Part shown: piece by piece, positions 38,355 to 46,702 of the stretch
Layout: every line of letters starts with the position of its first letter
Numbering within the stretch: the first letter of the stretch is position 1
DNA from: Dielma fastidiosa
GTDB lineage: Bacteria > Bacillota_I > Bacilli_A > Erysipelotrichales > Erysipelotrichaceae
NCBI RefSeq assembly: GCF_000313565.1
Contig: NZ_HE578924.1
Location: 404,233-456,888, forward strand
DNA length: 52,656 nt
Reading direction: 5' to 3'
Notes under the pieces: generated by a model
What the model was told of the DNA's origin: nothing
The model's database searches: none
Seen by the model: the letters and a program-made list of their open reading frames with translations, nothing else
Program-made: the position numbers and the translations under genes

Positions 38355-39392
38355 ATCTATCTGTGATAGAAAGCTTAGCAAAAGCAGAATGTATATAGAT
38401 TCTTCATTATTAAAAAATGCATTTTTAAAAAGATAATTGGTTGAACTGTGCGTCGATATAGTTGGATTAGGTCCAATATCTATAATATATGGTTTATTAT
38501 TTGATATTATAAAATCTATTCGCGAAATCCCTTTAAATTTCAGAGTATTTGCTACAGCGATACTTTGTTCTTGTATTTGATCGTTCAAATGGCTACTATA
38601 GTTTGAAAAATGATATCTTTCAAGCGCTACAGTATTATAATCAAGAAATAATGTATCAGGATCTTTTAATATCAAACAAGAACCTGGGCAAAAATAATCA
38701 TGATTGAAATATAATAATGGAACTTCAACTTCATCACCACACAGGAATTCCTGTATGCAAAATATAGTATATTTTTTTATGTAGTCTTGCAGCAAATTAA
38801 TTACGCTATTTCGAGTTTCGCTAGAAATATTTATTAGTTTGATACCAATTCCTGCTGATTCATCATTAGGTTTAACAAGATATTTTCCTTCATTTAAATG
38901 ATTAACTGTCATCGTAATTTCTTCGATTGAAGAAACAAAGATGGTAAAAGGGAAATGCAAATTTTTATTTTGACTGAGTATTTCATACATGGCTTTTTTA
39001 TTACCGCCTAGATAGCAGGATTGAAAGTCAGCATTAATATTACGAAAGTCTAGATAATCACATAGTAATGGAATAAGACACCTTCTACCAACACCGGTTA
39101 CATCTTGAGCCATGCTGTATACAAATACTTCCTTAAAATCATGCTTCAACATAGGTATGTTTTTAATAAATTCTAACTCACTTGCGAATGGTTTAACGAC
39201 TTTACAAACGCTTTCAAATGAATTAATAATCATATCTCTTTCTGAAGGCATAACGCATTCCGATATATGCAGTGTATCGTGTATTGAATCAGGGTTATTA
39301 TATACAAATGCTAGACACATATTTTTATCTATGATTGGTGAGTTTGTTAATGCATATGTATACATTTTTAATATTTTTTCCTTTGTTATCAT
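38325..39392 (-). CDS. ATP-grasp ligase related to D-alanine-D-alanine ligase, inside the invertible segment
   Basis: A 355-residue ATP-grasp protein of the D-Ala-D-Ala-ligase-like group, which joins a carboxylate to an amine using ATP. Features: a preATP region with YSMAQDVTGVGRRCLIPLLCDYL and SCYLGGNKKAMYEIL (90-138), the ATP Lys174 in YLVKPNDESAGIGIKL, Glu215 in IQEFLCGDEVEVPLL, and the metal region GISRIDFI and YIIDIGPNPTISTHSS. In standard Ddl the last motif has Glu-x-Asn; here it is Asp305-Ile-Gly307, so metal binding or substrate may differ. I start it at ATG 39392, which follows GGGGAGG. A longer reading from 39416 begins inside the recombination site. No promoter fits between its start and the terminator at 39437-39470, so it should be silent in this orientation. 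Confidence 0.85.
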   Translation of the reverse strand: MITKEKILKMYTYALTNSPIIDKNMCLAFVYNNPDSIHDTLHISECVMPSERDMIINSFESVCKVVKPFASELEFIKNIPMLKHDFKEVFVYSMAQDVTGVGRRCLIPLLCDYLDFRNINADFQSCYLGGNKKAMYEILSQNKNLHFPFTIFVSSIEEITMTVNHLNEGKYLVKPNDESAGIGIKLINISSETRNSVINLLQDYIKKYTIFCIQEFLCGDEVEVPLLYFNHDYFCPGSCLILKDPDTLFLDYNTVALERYHFSNYSSHLNDQIQEQSIAVANTLKFKGISRIDFIISNNKPYIIDIGPNPTISTHSSTNYLFKNAFFNNEESIYILLLLSFLSQIDSFKPSLNAT

Positions 39393-39405
39393 AAATCCTC
39401 CCCAC

Positions 39406-39426
39406 AGGATAATCATATATTATCCT
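39406..39426 (-). repeat. Right inverted recombination site of the invertible segment
   Basis: The reverse complement of 39408-39426 equals the left site (19 of 19 bases). Here both arms are perfect, GGATAAT (39407-39413) and ATTATCC (39419-39425), around CATAT, the complement of the left core. Beyond these bases the flanks of the two sites differ. Confidence 0.85.
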
Positions 39427-39436
39427 TCATTGAGGC

Positions 39437-39470
39437 AAAAAAAGATTCTGCCAAACCTGACAGAATCTTT
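39437..39470 (-). terminator. Terminator of the ABC-lipoprotein operon, insulating the right end of the switch
   Basis: AAAGATTCTG (39441-39450) pairs with CAGAATCTTT (39461-39470) around a 10-base loop, followed on the minus strand by seven T (39443-39437). It ends the operon coming from the right only 11 bases before the right recombination site, so that operon should not read into the switch. Confidence 0.87.
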
Positions 39471-39488
39471 TATAACTCTTCCCTATGA

Positions 39489-39947
39489 TCAATTATAACG
39501 TAATATTTTTTTATCCCCTTCACATTCAAAGTGAAGTCTAGCGCTCTCATCTTTGGTAATTTTAACATAATCATTGCCATTATAATCACCAAAATCAATC
39601 ACAAAGCCTAACTTTTCAACTCTGCCAAAAATATGGCAAACAACCTTTCCCTGATACATAAACACTACCTGTATCATATCCTCACTAGTAGATTCCTTGA
39701 TATTATCCCATTTATAACCAATAATATCATAGATGAACTCCTTTTGAAGATAAGGTGTAAAACTGTATGCTTCATCCCATTCAAAAGGGATCAATTCTTC
39801 AACATTCTCTTCAGTTTGATTTAATTCACTTAAAGCGTGTGACAGCTGCGACGCATTTACTGTCCAGATTTCATCATGCTTACTGCAGCCGCTGACTAAT
39901 AAAAGAACTGCTAATCCTTTAATCAACAATTTCCGTGTCGTAACCAT
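39489..39947 (-). CDS. Small lipoprotein of unknown function
   Basis: A 152-residue protein with a lipoprotein signal (LLIKGLAVLLLVSGC, Cys21) and a small polar domain (about 25-152). I do not recognise the domain. It overlaps the ABC permease gene by 29 bases and has an AAGGTGAT ribosome site, so it is the last member of the GntR-ABC operon. It probably sits on the outer face of the membrane near the permease. Confidence 0.78.
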   Translation of the reverse strand: MVTTRKLLIKGLAVLLLVSGCSKHDEIWTVNASQLSHALSELNQTEENVEELIPFEWDEAYSFTPYLQKEFIYDIIGYKWDNIKESTSEDMIQVVFMYQGKVVCHIFGRVEKLGFVIDFGDYNGNDYVKITKDESARLHFECEGDKKILRYN

Positions 39948-41355
39948 AATTCATCACCTTGAAGCATTTACTTTCCAGCAAATCGCCATAATCTTCTCTA
40001 GGCAGATTGAATCGATAATAATGATCATAATCATCATCATTCACTTTGAATGCAACTCTGAGATAAATTGAATCTTCTACGTAATAATAAGAATTACCGA
40101 TATGATTCTTTTTTTCCTCAGCAGCAACTTTTTGCAGATCCAAAATATCATTTACAAACTTTTCTTCATCTTTATTCATATTACTAAGCAATATGACAGC
40201 TTCATATTCATTATCTTTGCCATTCCAATCATTATCATAATCGTAATAACTGACTTCCAACTTCGTAAATTGATCAACATTAGGTGTCTGAAGATTAATA
40301 CCGAAGAAATATGTTTCCTTGGCTGCAAAAGCAAAAACATTAAATGCCGCTAAAATCACGAAATATTTAATAATTAATTGCGGCGTGACTTTCATTGATC
40401 TTCTTGATATAAAATGCATAATCAGATAAAGAATAAAGGTAATCACCACAATCGTAATCGTAAGAATAATATCTGTTATATCTATAATATACATCGACAG
40501 AAGCAGCACGCTGGATAAGTTAACAACCAATGGATATGTGAAGAAATCATTAGAAACCTGCTCACTGTCCTCACCCTTGCGTTTTTTAAATACATTCACC
40601 GCCCAGAAATAAAAACCAACAATAATTAAAGCTTCATAGGCGATCCACAGCAAATTATATTCTAAGGCAGTAGTATATGTGCGGATGAAATCATTAAAAG
40701 AAGAAACAAAATCATTTAAAATCGTAAACGGTGATAAGAAATTAAGCATGATGCCAAAATCAAACATGCTGTCTGTAAAACCTACCGTAAATTGATTTAC
40801 AAAGGACATCGAGCAGACATACAGCATGAAAGGCAGAACGACATAAGCGGCAATCAAGATTGCTGAATCAATCATGTTATTAGCCTTTGTGACAATCAAT
40901 GTATTGATTGAATAAATTGCCATGGTAATAATGATAATCCCGAATAAACCTAATAAGCTATGCAAAGTAAATGAATAGAATCCATATCTAAAGGTTAAAA
41001 GCAATATGCCAATTAGGTAGTTCAATAACAAAGGCACATAGATACATGTTAAGCCTGCAAAGAAATGGACATCAAATAAATGCTTTCGGCTGATTGGCAG
41101 TGAAAAATAAGTATCCACACTTCGTTTATTGAGCATGAATTTATTAATCACAATTGGCATAATCAATGCACAGGCACCCATAAAGATTGCATACATCAAT
41201 ATACTATACTCATAAATACCTCGGCCGCCGTCATAATTGGTACTGATTAAAGCAACCATCGGAAATGCCACAAAACCGATTACGGTGTACAAGAATAATA
41301 ATTTTTTCTGTCTTTTTAGGATTGAAAGGTAATAATTAGTAACTGTTTTATACAT
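39919..41355 (-). CDS. ABC transporter permease (YtrC/D or ABC-2 like)
   Basis: A 478-residue membrane protein with six to eight hydrophobic segments in 15-360 and a soluble C-terminal part of about 110 residues, rich in Asp, Tyr and Lys. It contains the ABC-2-like stretch KFMLNKRSVDTYFSLPISRKHLFDVHFFAG. I start it at 41355 (MYKTVTNYYL), preceded by AAGGGGG; a longer reading to 41412 runs through the ATPase gene. It overlaps the ATPase gene by 8 bases. With the ATPase and a GntR regulator it forms an export-type or stress-response ABC unit; in Bacillus subtilis a similar gene group (ytr) responds to cell-wall antibiotics. Confidence 0.85.
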   Translation of the reverse strand: MYKTVTNYYLSILKRQKKLLFLYTVIGFVAFPMVALISTNYDGGRGIYEYSILMYAIFMGACALIMPIVINKFMLNKRSVDTYFSLPISRKHLFDVHFFAGLTCIYVPLLLNYLIGILLLTFRYGFYSFTLHSLLGLFGIIIITMAIYSINTLIVTKANNMIDSAILIAAYVVLPFMLYVCSMSFVNQFTVGFTDSMFDFGIMLNFLSPFTILNDFVSSFNDFIRTYTTALEYNLLWIAYEALIIVGFYFWAVNVFKKRKGEDSEQVSNDFFTYPLVVNLSSVLLLSMYIIDITDIILTITIVVITFILYLIMHFISRRSMKVTPQLIIKYFVILAAFNVFAFAAKETYFFGINLQTPNVDQFTKLEVSYYDYDNDWNGKDNEYEAVILLSNMNKDEEKFVNDILDLQKVAAEEKKNHIGNSYYYVEDSIYLRVAFKVNDDDYDHYYRFNLPREDYGDLLESKCFKVMNYGYDTEIVD

Positions 41356-42238
41356 TTTCAAATACCCCCTTCTTTTCCATTTCATAAATAAAGATTTCTT
41401 CAAGATTAACATTCAATACATCCATCATCAGCGGCTGCTGAGCGTTGATAATTCCCTCAATTTTATTCAAATCTCCCTTAACAACCATAGTAATAACTCT
41501 TGATGTCTGAGAATAATGAAGAATATCCAGATCACTGAAATCTGATCTTTGTTTTTCAATACTGAAGGCAAGCTGAATCTTATGAATGTTTTCTTTTGTT
41601 TCGTCCAACATACCTGAGGTTGTTATCTTATGATCATCAAGAATACCAAATGAATCACAGATATCTTCAAGCTCACGAAGGTTATGCGAAGAGATTATGA
41701 TTGTCATGTTCTTTTTCTCGATGCATTCGCTGATTGCCCTTTTGAATAACAGCCGCATCATCGGATCTAAACCGTCAAAGCTTTCATCTAACAGCAGCAG
41801 CTTTGGTGAGATTGCCAATGCGATTAATATAAATGCCTGACGCTTCATTCCTTTTGAAAAGTTATTCATGACTTTATTTTCATTTAGTTTGAATATATTA
41901 AGATATTTCCGATAAATTTCATCATCAAATTGAGGATAAAATACTTTATAAAACTCAACCATCTGGGCCAGTGTCGCATTGTAGTGATAATAAGGATCAT
42001 CCGACATCAGCAATAGATTCTGTTTTTGATATTCATTTTCAACGATTGATTCACCATCCACAGTGATTGTACCGCTGTCACACTTATAAATATCCGCAAT
42101 ACATCTCAGCAGCGTTGATTTACCAGCACCATTGGGACCGATCAAACCAAACACTGAACCATCTTTTATTTCCAAGCTGCAGTTATCAAGAACCACCTGG
42201 GTACCGAGCTTTTTAGTTACATTTTCAATTTTCAGCAT
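41348..42238 (-). CDS. ABC transporter ATP-binding protein
   Basis: A 296-residue single-domain ATPase. Walker A GPNGAGKST (near 35), signature FSKGMKRQA, Walker B LLLLDESFDGLD and switch His in ISSHNLRELED. The C-terminal ~80 residues form a small accessory domain usual in ABC-2 exporters. It overlaps the regulator gene by 14 bases and the permease gene by 8, indicating translational coupling. Confidence 0.94.
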   Translation of the reverse strand: MLKIENVTKKLGTQVVLDNCSLEIKDGSVFGLIGPNGAGKSTLLRCIADIYKCDSGTITVDGESIVENEYQKQNLLLMSDDPYYHYNATLAQMVEFYKVFYPQFDDEIYRKYLNIFKLNENKVMNNFSKGMKRQAFILIALAISPKLLLLDESFDGLDPMMRLLFKRAISECIEKKNMTIIISSHNLRELEDICDSFGILDDHKITTSGMLDETKENIHKIQLAFSIEKQRSDFSDLDILHYSQTSRVITMVVKGDLNKIEGIINAQQPLMMDVLNVNLEEIFIYEMEKKGVFENV

Positions 42239-42605
42239 GCTTCATACCCCCTTCATAGATTGATTCTATACTTGATATTAAAAGTTCTTTCTCAATATTG
42301 AATTTATGGCAATCCATAACGACTTGCTTAAATTCTTTAATTTTATTTCCCTGAATGTCAGCTTCGATATTCACTTGACTGACAAAACATCCTTTTCCTG
42401 CAACGGTGTAAACATAGCCTTGCAGTTCCAATTCCTGATAAGCTTTCGCAACTGTATTGGGATTGATGCCCAGTTCATTAGCCAGTGAACGTACTGACGG
42501 AAGCTGATCATTTGGATTCAGGATACCAAGCCCAATAAACTCAATGATTTGTTTTTTTAACTGAGCAAAGATCGGCGCTTTATCCTGCGGATTCAACATG
42601 AACAT
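42225..42605 (-). CDS. GntR-family regulator, YtrA type
   Basis: A 126-residue short GntR regulator: a winged helix (NPQDKAPIFAQLKKQIIEFI, LPSVRSLANELGINPNTVAKAYQELE) followed by only ~50 residues, the hallmark of the YtrA subgroup. It lies first in the operon and probably represses it through the repeats just upstream. The ribosome site AAAGGAG favours ATG at 42605. Confidence 0.92.
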   Translation of the reverse strand: MFMLNPQDKAPIFAQLKKQIIEFIGLGILNPNDQLPSVRSLANELGINPNTVAKAYQELELQGYVYTVAGKGCFVSQVNIEADIQGNKIKEFKQVVMDCHKFNIEKELLISSIESIYEGGMKHAEN

Positions 42606-42627
42606 GTTTCTGCTCCTTTCTGTACCA

Positions 42628-42676
42628 ACTGTACTATTTATATTAATACACTAATACAGTTAGTACAGTTTGTCAA
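42628..42676 (-). promoter_or_regulatory. Promoter and operator of the GntR-ABC operon
   Basis: A -35 TTGACA (42676-42671) is followed at 17 bases by a weak -10 TAGTGT (42653-42648). Inverted repeats ACTGTACTA (42628-42636) and TAGTACAGT (42661-42669) flank the -10, 33 bases apart, about three helical turns. This fits autoregulation by the YtrA-type repressor. The divergent YhfC gene may share this control. Confidence 0.65.
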
Positions 42677-42737
42677 TAAAAACTTGCAAATTAATTTTCT
42701 TGTAATACAATTATAGGGTAATTACCAGGAGGTCGTT

Positions 42738-43511
42738 ATGGTATCAACTACTACAATACTTGCGCTACTATTTGCGGTGATCATATTATTTTTATTAGGT
42801 TTAGGTCCTATTTTGTATTTAAAATCACAGGGCTATCGAATTATTTCGGTTGGCTTGGTAGGGGCCTTAGGCTTTTTCTTTTCACAGATAATCCTGAGGA
42901 TTCCATTGATGGGTGTATTAATGTCCAATGTTTCTGTTGTCACTTTTTTTGCTCAGCATATGACACTGTATGCGCTTTTCCTAGGTGCCAGTGCTGCCTT
43001 ATTTGAAACACTAGGACGATTATTTATTGTTAATATCTGTCTAAAAAAACGGAAAGGCTGGCTGGAAGGGGCTGTTGCCGGCTGGGGACATGGTTTCTGC
43101 GAAGCCTTCATTATGCTGGGGATAACATATATTTCATATATTTATTATGCTTTTCTGATTAATCAGGGAACATTAGCAACAATGGGACTTGACCCGGCTT
43201 CAGTGGCATCCATTACCACAACGCTGAGTTCATTCCCCGCTTGGGCAATCATTGTCGCTTTATTGGAGCGTGTATTCGCAATGCTGCTGCACTGTGCGTT
43301 GACAACACTGATTATGACAAAAAGCATGGATGGCAAAACACTGATTGGCTGCTTAGCTGCTTTTCTAATTCATATGGCTTTGGATGCCGGTGTTGCATTG
43401 CTTCAGATTAATGGTGCTTCACTCTTCATTCTTGAATTGCTGCCGGCCATCTTTGCCATCTTATCGATAGGGTATTTGTTTAAATCTTATAATAAATATA
43501 AGAATGCATAA
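42738..43511 (+). CDS. YhfC-family putative intramembrane metalloprotease
   Basis: A 257-residue membrane protein with about seven hydrophobic segments. Conserved polar motifs within membrane segments, FETLGRLF, AGWGHGFCEAF, ERVFAMLLHCALT and IHMALDAG, match the YhfC family, proposed to be membrane peptidases. Such genes often neighbour ABC exporters. It is divergent from the GntR-ABC operon across 132 bases and ends at a strong terminator. CAGGAGGT is the ribosome site. Confidence 0.85.
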   Translation: MVSTTTILALLFAVIILFLLGLGPILYLKSQGYRIISVGLVGALGFFFSQIILRIPLMGVLMSNVSVVTFFAQHMTLYALFLGASAALFETLGRLFIVNICLKKRKGWLEGAVAGWGHGFCEAFIMLGITYISYIYYAFLINQGTLATMGLDPASVASITTTLSSFPAWAIIVALLERVFAMLLHCALTTLIMTKSMDGKTLIGCLAAFLIHMALDAGVALLQINGASLFILELLPAIFAILSIGYLFKSYNKYKNA

Positions 43512-43517
43512 ATAAAA

Positions 43518-43569
43518 CATACACTTGGAAAGCTATAGCTGATTTGCTTTCTAGTGTATGCTTTTTTTT
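43518..43569. terminator. Bidirectional terminator between yhfC and the M14 gene
   Basis: CATACACTTGGAAAGC (43518-43533) pairs with GCTTTCTAGTGTATG (43546-43560) with one bulge, followed by nine T on the plus strand and T-rich sequence on the minus strand. Confidence 0.9.
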
Positions 43570-45251
43570 TATAAAACACATTGAATGGAAGCTTTTCCTG
43601 CCTTTTGACTAGTGGCGGTTAAAGTTACTAAATCATTCTGTTTACCGCTTATAATCCAAGTGAATCGTTTAAGCTGCGGGGCATGCTTTTGAGTTGTTAT
43701 CCCATCATACCCATAATAAGTATTAACGCCTGATACACCCTCTAACGCATTTACCATCAGTACCGCTTCTCCCTCAATAACCTCACAGCCGGATAAAGCG
43801 ATATGAACTGGCTGATCAATTTTCTGCCGTTTCGCACTGTCAGTAAGGTAAGTCGGCATGTAACCAGTATTGCCAAGCACTGCCTCCAATTTATAAATGC
43901 CGTCACAGATTTTTTCAGTTTTTACTGATTCAAATTTAAGTTTTGGCAGAGCATAAGCATTCGCAAGCATGAACTTTGCAGTTTTTTCAACTTCCTGAAG
44001 TAAATAATCACAAGGTGGATTTTGATGGATAAATTTATAATCGAAGCCGCCGATTTCCACAGGACCAAGCTGTGGATGATCAAACGCTGTCCAAGGCTTA
44101 ATAGCACTTTCACCAATATTCTCTTTGATCCACTTTAAAACCATTGCATATTCAGCTTCCTGTACATCATCATCCTTATCCTTACGCGGCCAGCTCATAT
44201 CCGCACCTGCACGTTCAAATAAATTCCATAATTCGATTGTATAAGCCGGTATGCCCTGTGTTTCATAACACCAATCATCAAACGCGCCAGAGGAATAATT
44301 TTCAATATCTGTCAGAAAACCATCAAAAATATTTACAGTCTCATAACCCATGATCTGCTTGGCCATTTTCCCTACTTTTTTAAACAAATCCATATCCTTT
44401 TTTAATGCCTTAGCTTCTGGATATGTTCCTGGAGGATAAACAAGTACACCGCCTGTTGTATGCAAAGTAGAAACAAAACCAATATTAGGATGGGCTAACA
44501 CAAAATCAGCTACTGCTTTATTTTCCGGATTACTCAACGGATATTTACCCGCTCCCGGCTGACGCACCTCACTAAACCAGCCAAACGGATAATTGCGGTT
44601 AAAATCCAAGCCCCATTTTTCTTTGGCTAATTCTATATGCAAGCCATCATAATTAATAATTTCACCTTCTGGATAAATATTATAGAAATCACCCTGAACA
44701 TCAAAAGGTGTTCTTTTTGTCATTACCTGCGAATCTTTTTCAGACACTTTCCATGCGCCGTAAGGTGTTTTTACACGCATCATACGAATTACGCCGTCAC
44801 CGTCTATGTCGCCAGGATGCAGACCATCAGCCAATTCTGATAATGGATAATTCCGATTTACTGAACGCAGACGCTGATCACTGTGCAGATAAACATCTGA
44901 ACCATCGGGTGAAATCTTTGGAATGATATAAAAAGTATAATTTTTTAATAAATCGGTAATTTTCTCATCCTTATTATAATTTGTACATAAGAGATCCACT
45001 GTATACATCGCCGCCATTGAACCGGTTACTTCACCGGCATGATGATTGCCGTCAATATAATAGGCTGGTTTGGCAGCTGCTTCTTTAGCACTTGAATCAG
45101 TAAGGGTAACTGCCCAAACATCCTTTCCTTCTTCACTCACACAAATACTTTCCAGCTGCATTAAGCTTGGATACTGCTTTAACAAGTGTTTTAAACATTC
45201 ACTCATTTCCAGCCAATCATAATAATGATCATAATTAAATGTTGTCTGCAT
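43569..45251 (-). CDS. M14-family zinc carboxypeptidase
   Basis: A 560-residue metallocarboxypeptidase. The zinc ligands are GNHHAGEVTG (His and Glu near 70) and LHTTGG (His near 264); a catalytic Glu lies in AYTIELWNLF (near 344). The C-terminal ~150 residues look like a beta-sandwich. No signal peptide is present, so it appears cytoplasmic. It is the last gene of the T-box-controlled amino-acid ABC operon, 9 bases after the ATPase gene, suggesting that it frees the same amino acid from imported peptides. A strong AAGGAGG precedes the start. Confidence 0.92.
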   Translation of the reverse strand: MQTTFNYDHYYDWLEMSECLKHLLKQYPSLMQLESICVSEEGKDVWAVTLTDSSAKEAAAKPAYYIDGNHHAGEVTGSMAAMYTVDLLCTNYNKDEKITDLLKNYTFYIIPKISPDGSDVYLHSDQRLRSVNRNYPLSELADGLHPGDIDGDGVIRMMRVKTPYGAWKVSEKDSQVMTKRTPFDVQGDFYNIYPEGEIINYDGLHIELAKEKWGLDFNRNYPFGWFSEVRQPGAGKYPLSNPENKAVADFVLAHPNIGFVSTLHTTGGVLVYPPGTYPEAKALKKDMDLFKKVGKMAKQIMGYETVNIFDGFLTDIENYSSGAFDDWCYETQGIPAYTIELWNLFERAGADMSWPRKDKDDDVQEAEYAMVLKWIKENIGESAIKPWTAFDHPQLGPVEIGGFDYKFIHQNPPCDYLLQEVEKTAKFMLANAYALPKLKFESVKTEKICDGIYKLEAVLGNTGYMPTYLTDSAKRQKIDQPVHIALSGCEVIEGEAVLMVNALEGVSGVNTYYGYDGITTQKHAPQLKRFTWIISGKQNDLVTLTATSQKAGKASIQCVL

Positions 45252-45260
45252 AAATCCTCC

Positions 45261-46005
45261 TTATAGTACTTTACTCAAAAACTCAATCGTTCTTGGATTC
45301 TTTGCATTCTTGAAAATATCCTCTGGTGTCCCCTGTTCGGCAATAATCCCGTCATCCATGAATAAAACACGATCACTGATTTCTCTGGCAAAGCCCATTT
45401 CATGAGTAACAATCACGATAGTCATCCCATTATCCGCCAGATCTTTGATTACCTCCAAAGACATCTTTAACCATTTCCGGATCAAGGGCACTGGTTGGTT
45501 CGTCAAATAACATTACATCAGGTTCCATAGCCATAGCTCTTACAATGGCAAGACGCTGTTTCTGTCCGCCTGATAATTTTCTTGGATATTCATCTGCCTT
45601 GCTTTCTAGCCCCACTTTTTTAAGCAGACGCATTCCCATTTCCGTGGCTTCCGCTTTTGACACTCCTTTTTCAAGAGTTGGCGTTATGGTAATATTCTCT
45701 AATACAGTAAGATGCGGAAATACATTAAAATGTTGGAAAACCATGCCGATTTTTTGCCGATGCTTGTCGATATTCAGATTTTTCGCTGCTATATCGACAC
45801 CTTCAAAGATAACTTGGCCGCTGGTTGGTTCCTCAAGTAAGTTCAAGCAGCGCAGAAAGGTACTTTTTCCCGAACCGGATGGACCAATGATTGACACAAC
45901 TTCACCCTTATGAATTTCTTCATTAATGCCTTTTAAAACTTGTAAATCACCGAAATTCTTACACAGGTCTTTTACCTGAATCAACGCCTGATTAATCACT
46001 GACAC
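45261..46005 (-). pseudogene. Amino-acid ABC transporter ATP-binding protein (GlnQ type), frameshifted
   Basis: The polar amino-acid ABC ATPase is split by one frameshift. The first part (46005 to 45430, 191 codons) has Walker A GPSGSGKST, signature LSGGQKQR and Walker [20 protein letters not shown], then goes out of frame. The rest continues in another frame from [22 protein letters not shown] to the end at 45261. One extra base in the AAA at 45457-45459 (TTT on the coding strand) explains it; without it the gene would encode 247 residues, the normal length. It may be a recent pseudogene or a sequencing error. The start overlaps the permease gene by 14 bases. Confidence 0.88.
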
Positions 46006-46684
46006 TCAACCTCTTTTCCATATAACCAACAACCTTTGATAATGAATAAGTTACGATAAAATAAATGATTGCAATAATGAACAGCGGCTGCCAGCTAAGG
46101 AATTTAGTCGACATCAGCAATGTTCTTGTATACATTAACTCATTAATGAATAAGACAGATGCCAATGATGTTTCTTTAATCATCATAATAAATTCATTTC
46201 CTAATGCCGGCAGAATATTTTTAATTGCCTGCGGCAGAATGATTTTCAGCATCATATTGCGATTGCTCATGCCAAGACTCTTCGCGGCTTCTGTCTGCCC
46301 TTTATCAACCGCCTGAATACCGGAACGAATAATTTCAGAAACATAGGCACTGGAGTTAATAATCAACGAAATGACAACCATGTAGTATTCCTTTACATTC
46401 GCTAAAATTGGAAATGCAATCGGCAGAAAGAAGGCAAAAATATAAAGCTGAACCAGAATTGGCGTACCTCTTATAACCTCGACATAAATATTAGCAATAC
46501 CGCTTAAAATCTTCCACTTTGACATTTTAGCTAAGGCGATGACAGCCCCTAAAACGGTACCGAATAAAACAGTAATAGCAGCAAGCTGCAAAGTTCCCAG
46601 CAAACCATCAACAAAGATTGGATAATTCTCATAAAACACTCTCCATATTTCAGTAATGAGTGAAAATAAAGTTAAATTTTGCAT
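45992..46684 (-). CDS. Polar amino-acid ABC transporter permease
   Basis: A 230-residue membrane permease of the His/Glu/Gln/Arg family. It has five hydrophobic segments and the family motifs FVDGLLGTLQLAAITVL at the start, EVIRGTPILVQLY and the ATPase-contact loop EAAKSLGMSNRNMMLKIILPQA. It works with the binding protein encoded 18 bases upstream and the ATPase that follows. Confidence 0.95.
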   Translation of the reverse strand: MQNLTLFSLITEIWRVFYENYPIFVDGLLGTLQLAAITVLFGTVLGAVIALAKMSKWKILSGIANIYVEVIRGTPILVQLYIFAFFLPIAFPILANVKEYYMVVISLIINSSAYVSEIIRSGIQAVDKGQTEAAKSLGMSNRNMMLKIILPQAIKNILPALGNEFIMMIKETSLASVLFINELMYTRTLLMSTKFLSWQPLFIIAIIYFIVTYSLSKVVGYMEKRLSVSD

Positions 46685-46702
46685 TGGACTTCAATCCTTT
46701 CA

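Larger units (their letters stand above)
35977..39426. mobile_element. Putative invertible DNA segment (two-gene selector switch)
   Basis: A 3.4 kb segment bounded by identical 19-bp sites in opposite orientation, next to a tyrosine recombinase gene. It holds only two genes, tail to tail and overlapping by 30 bases at their 3' ends. Each gene's ribosome site and start lie 12-30 bases inside its own end. A promoter lies outside the left end, and a terminator lies 11 bases outside the right end. In the present orientation the left gene (36021-38354) should be on and the right gene (ATP-grasp) off; inversion should exchange them. The segment appears more AT-rich than its surroundings, suggesting acquisition. 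Confidence 0.78.

Noticed and set aside
39393-39416. Upstream ATG of the ATP-grasp gene at 39416
   Set aside because: It lies inside the core of the right recombination site and has no ribosome site, while ATG 39392 follows GGGGAGG. The longer frame (MIILWGGF) is probably not translated.
45440-45470. Programmed +1 frameshift in the ATPase gene
   Set aside because: No stop codon at the shift point and no correctly spaced upstream ribosome-like stimulator as in prfB. ABC ATPases are not known to use frameshifting.
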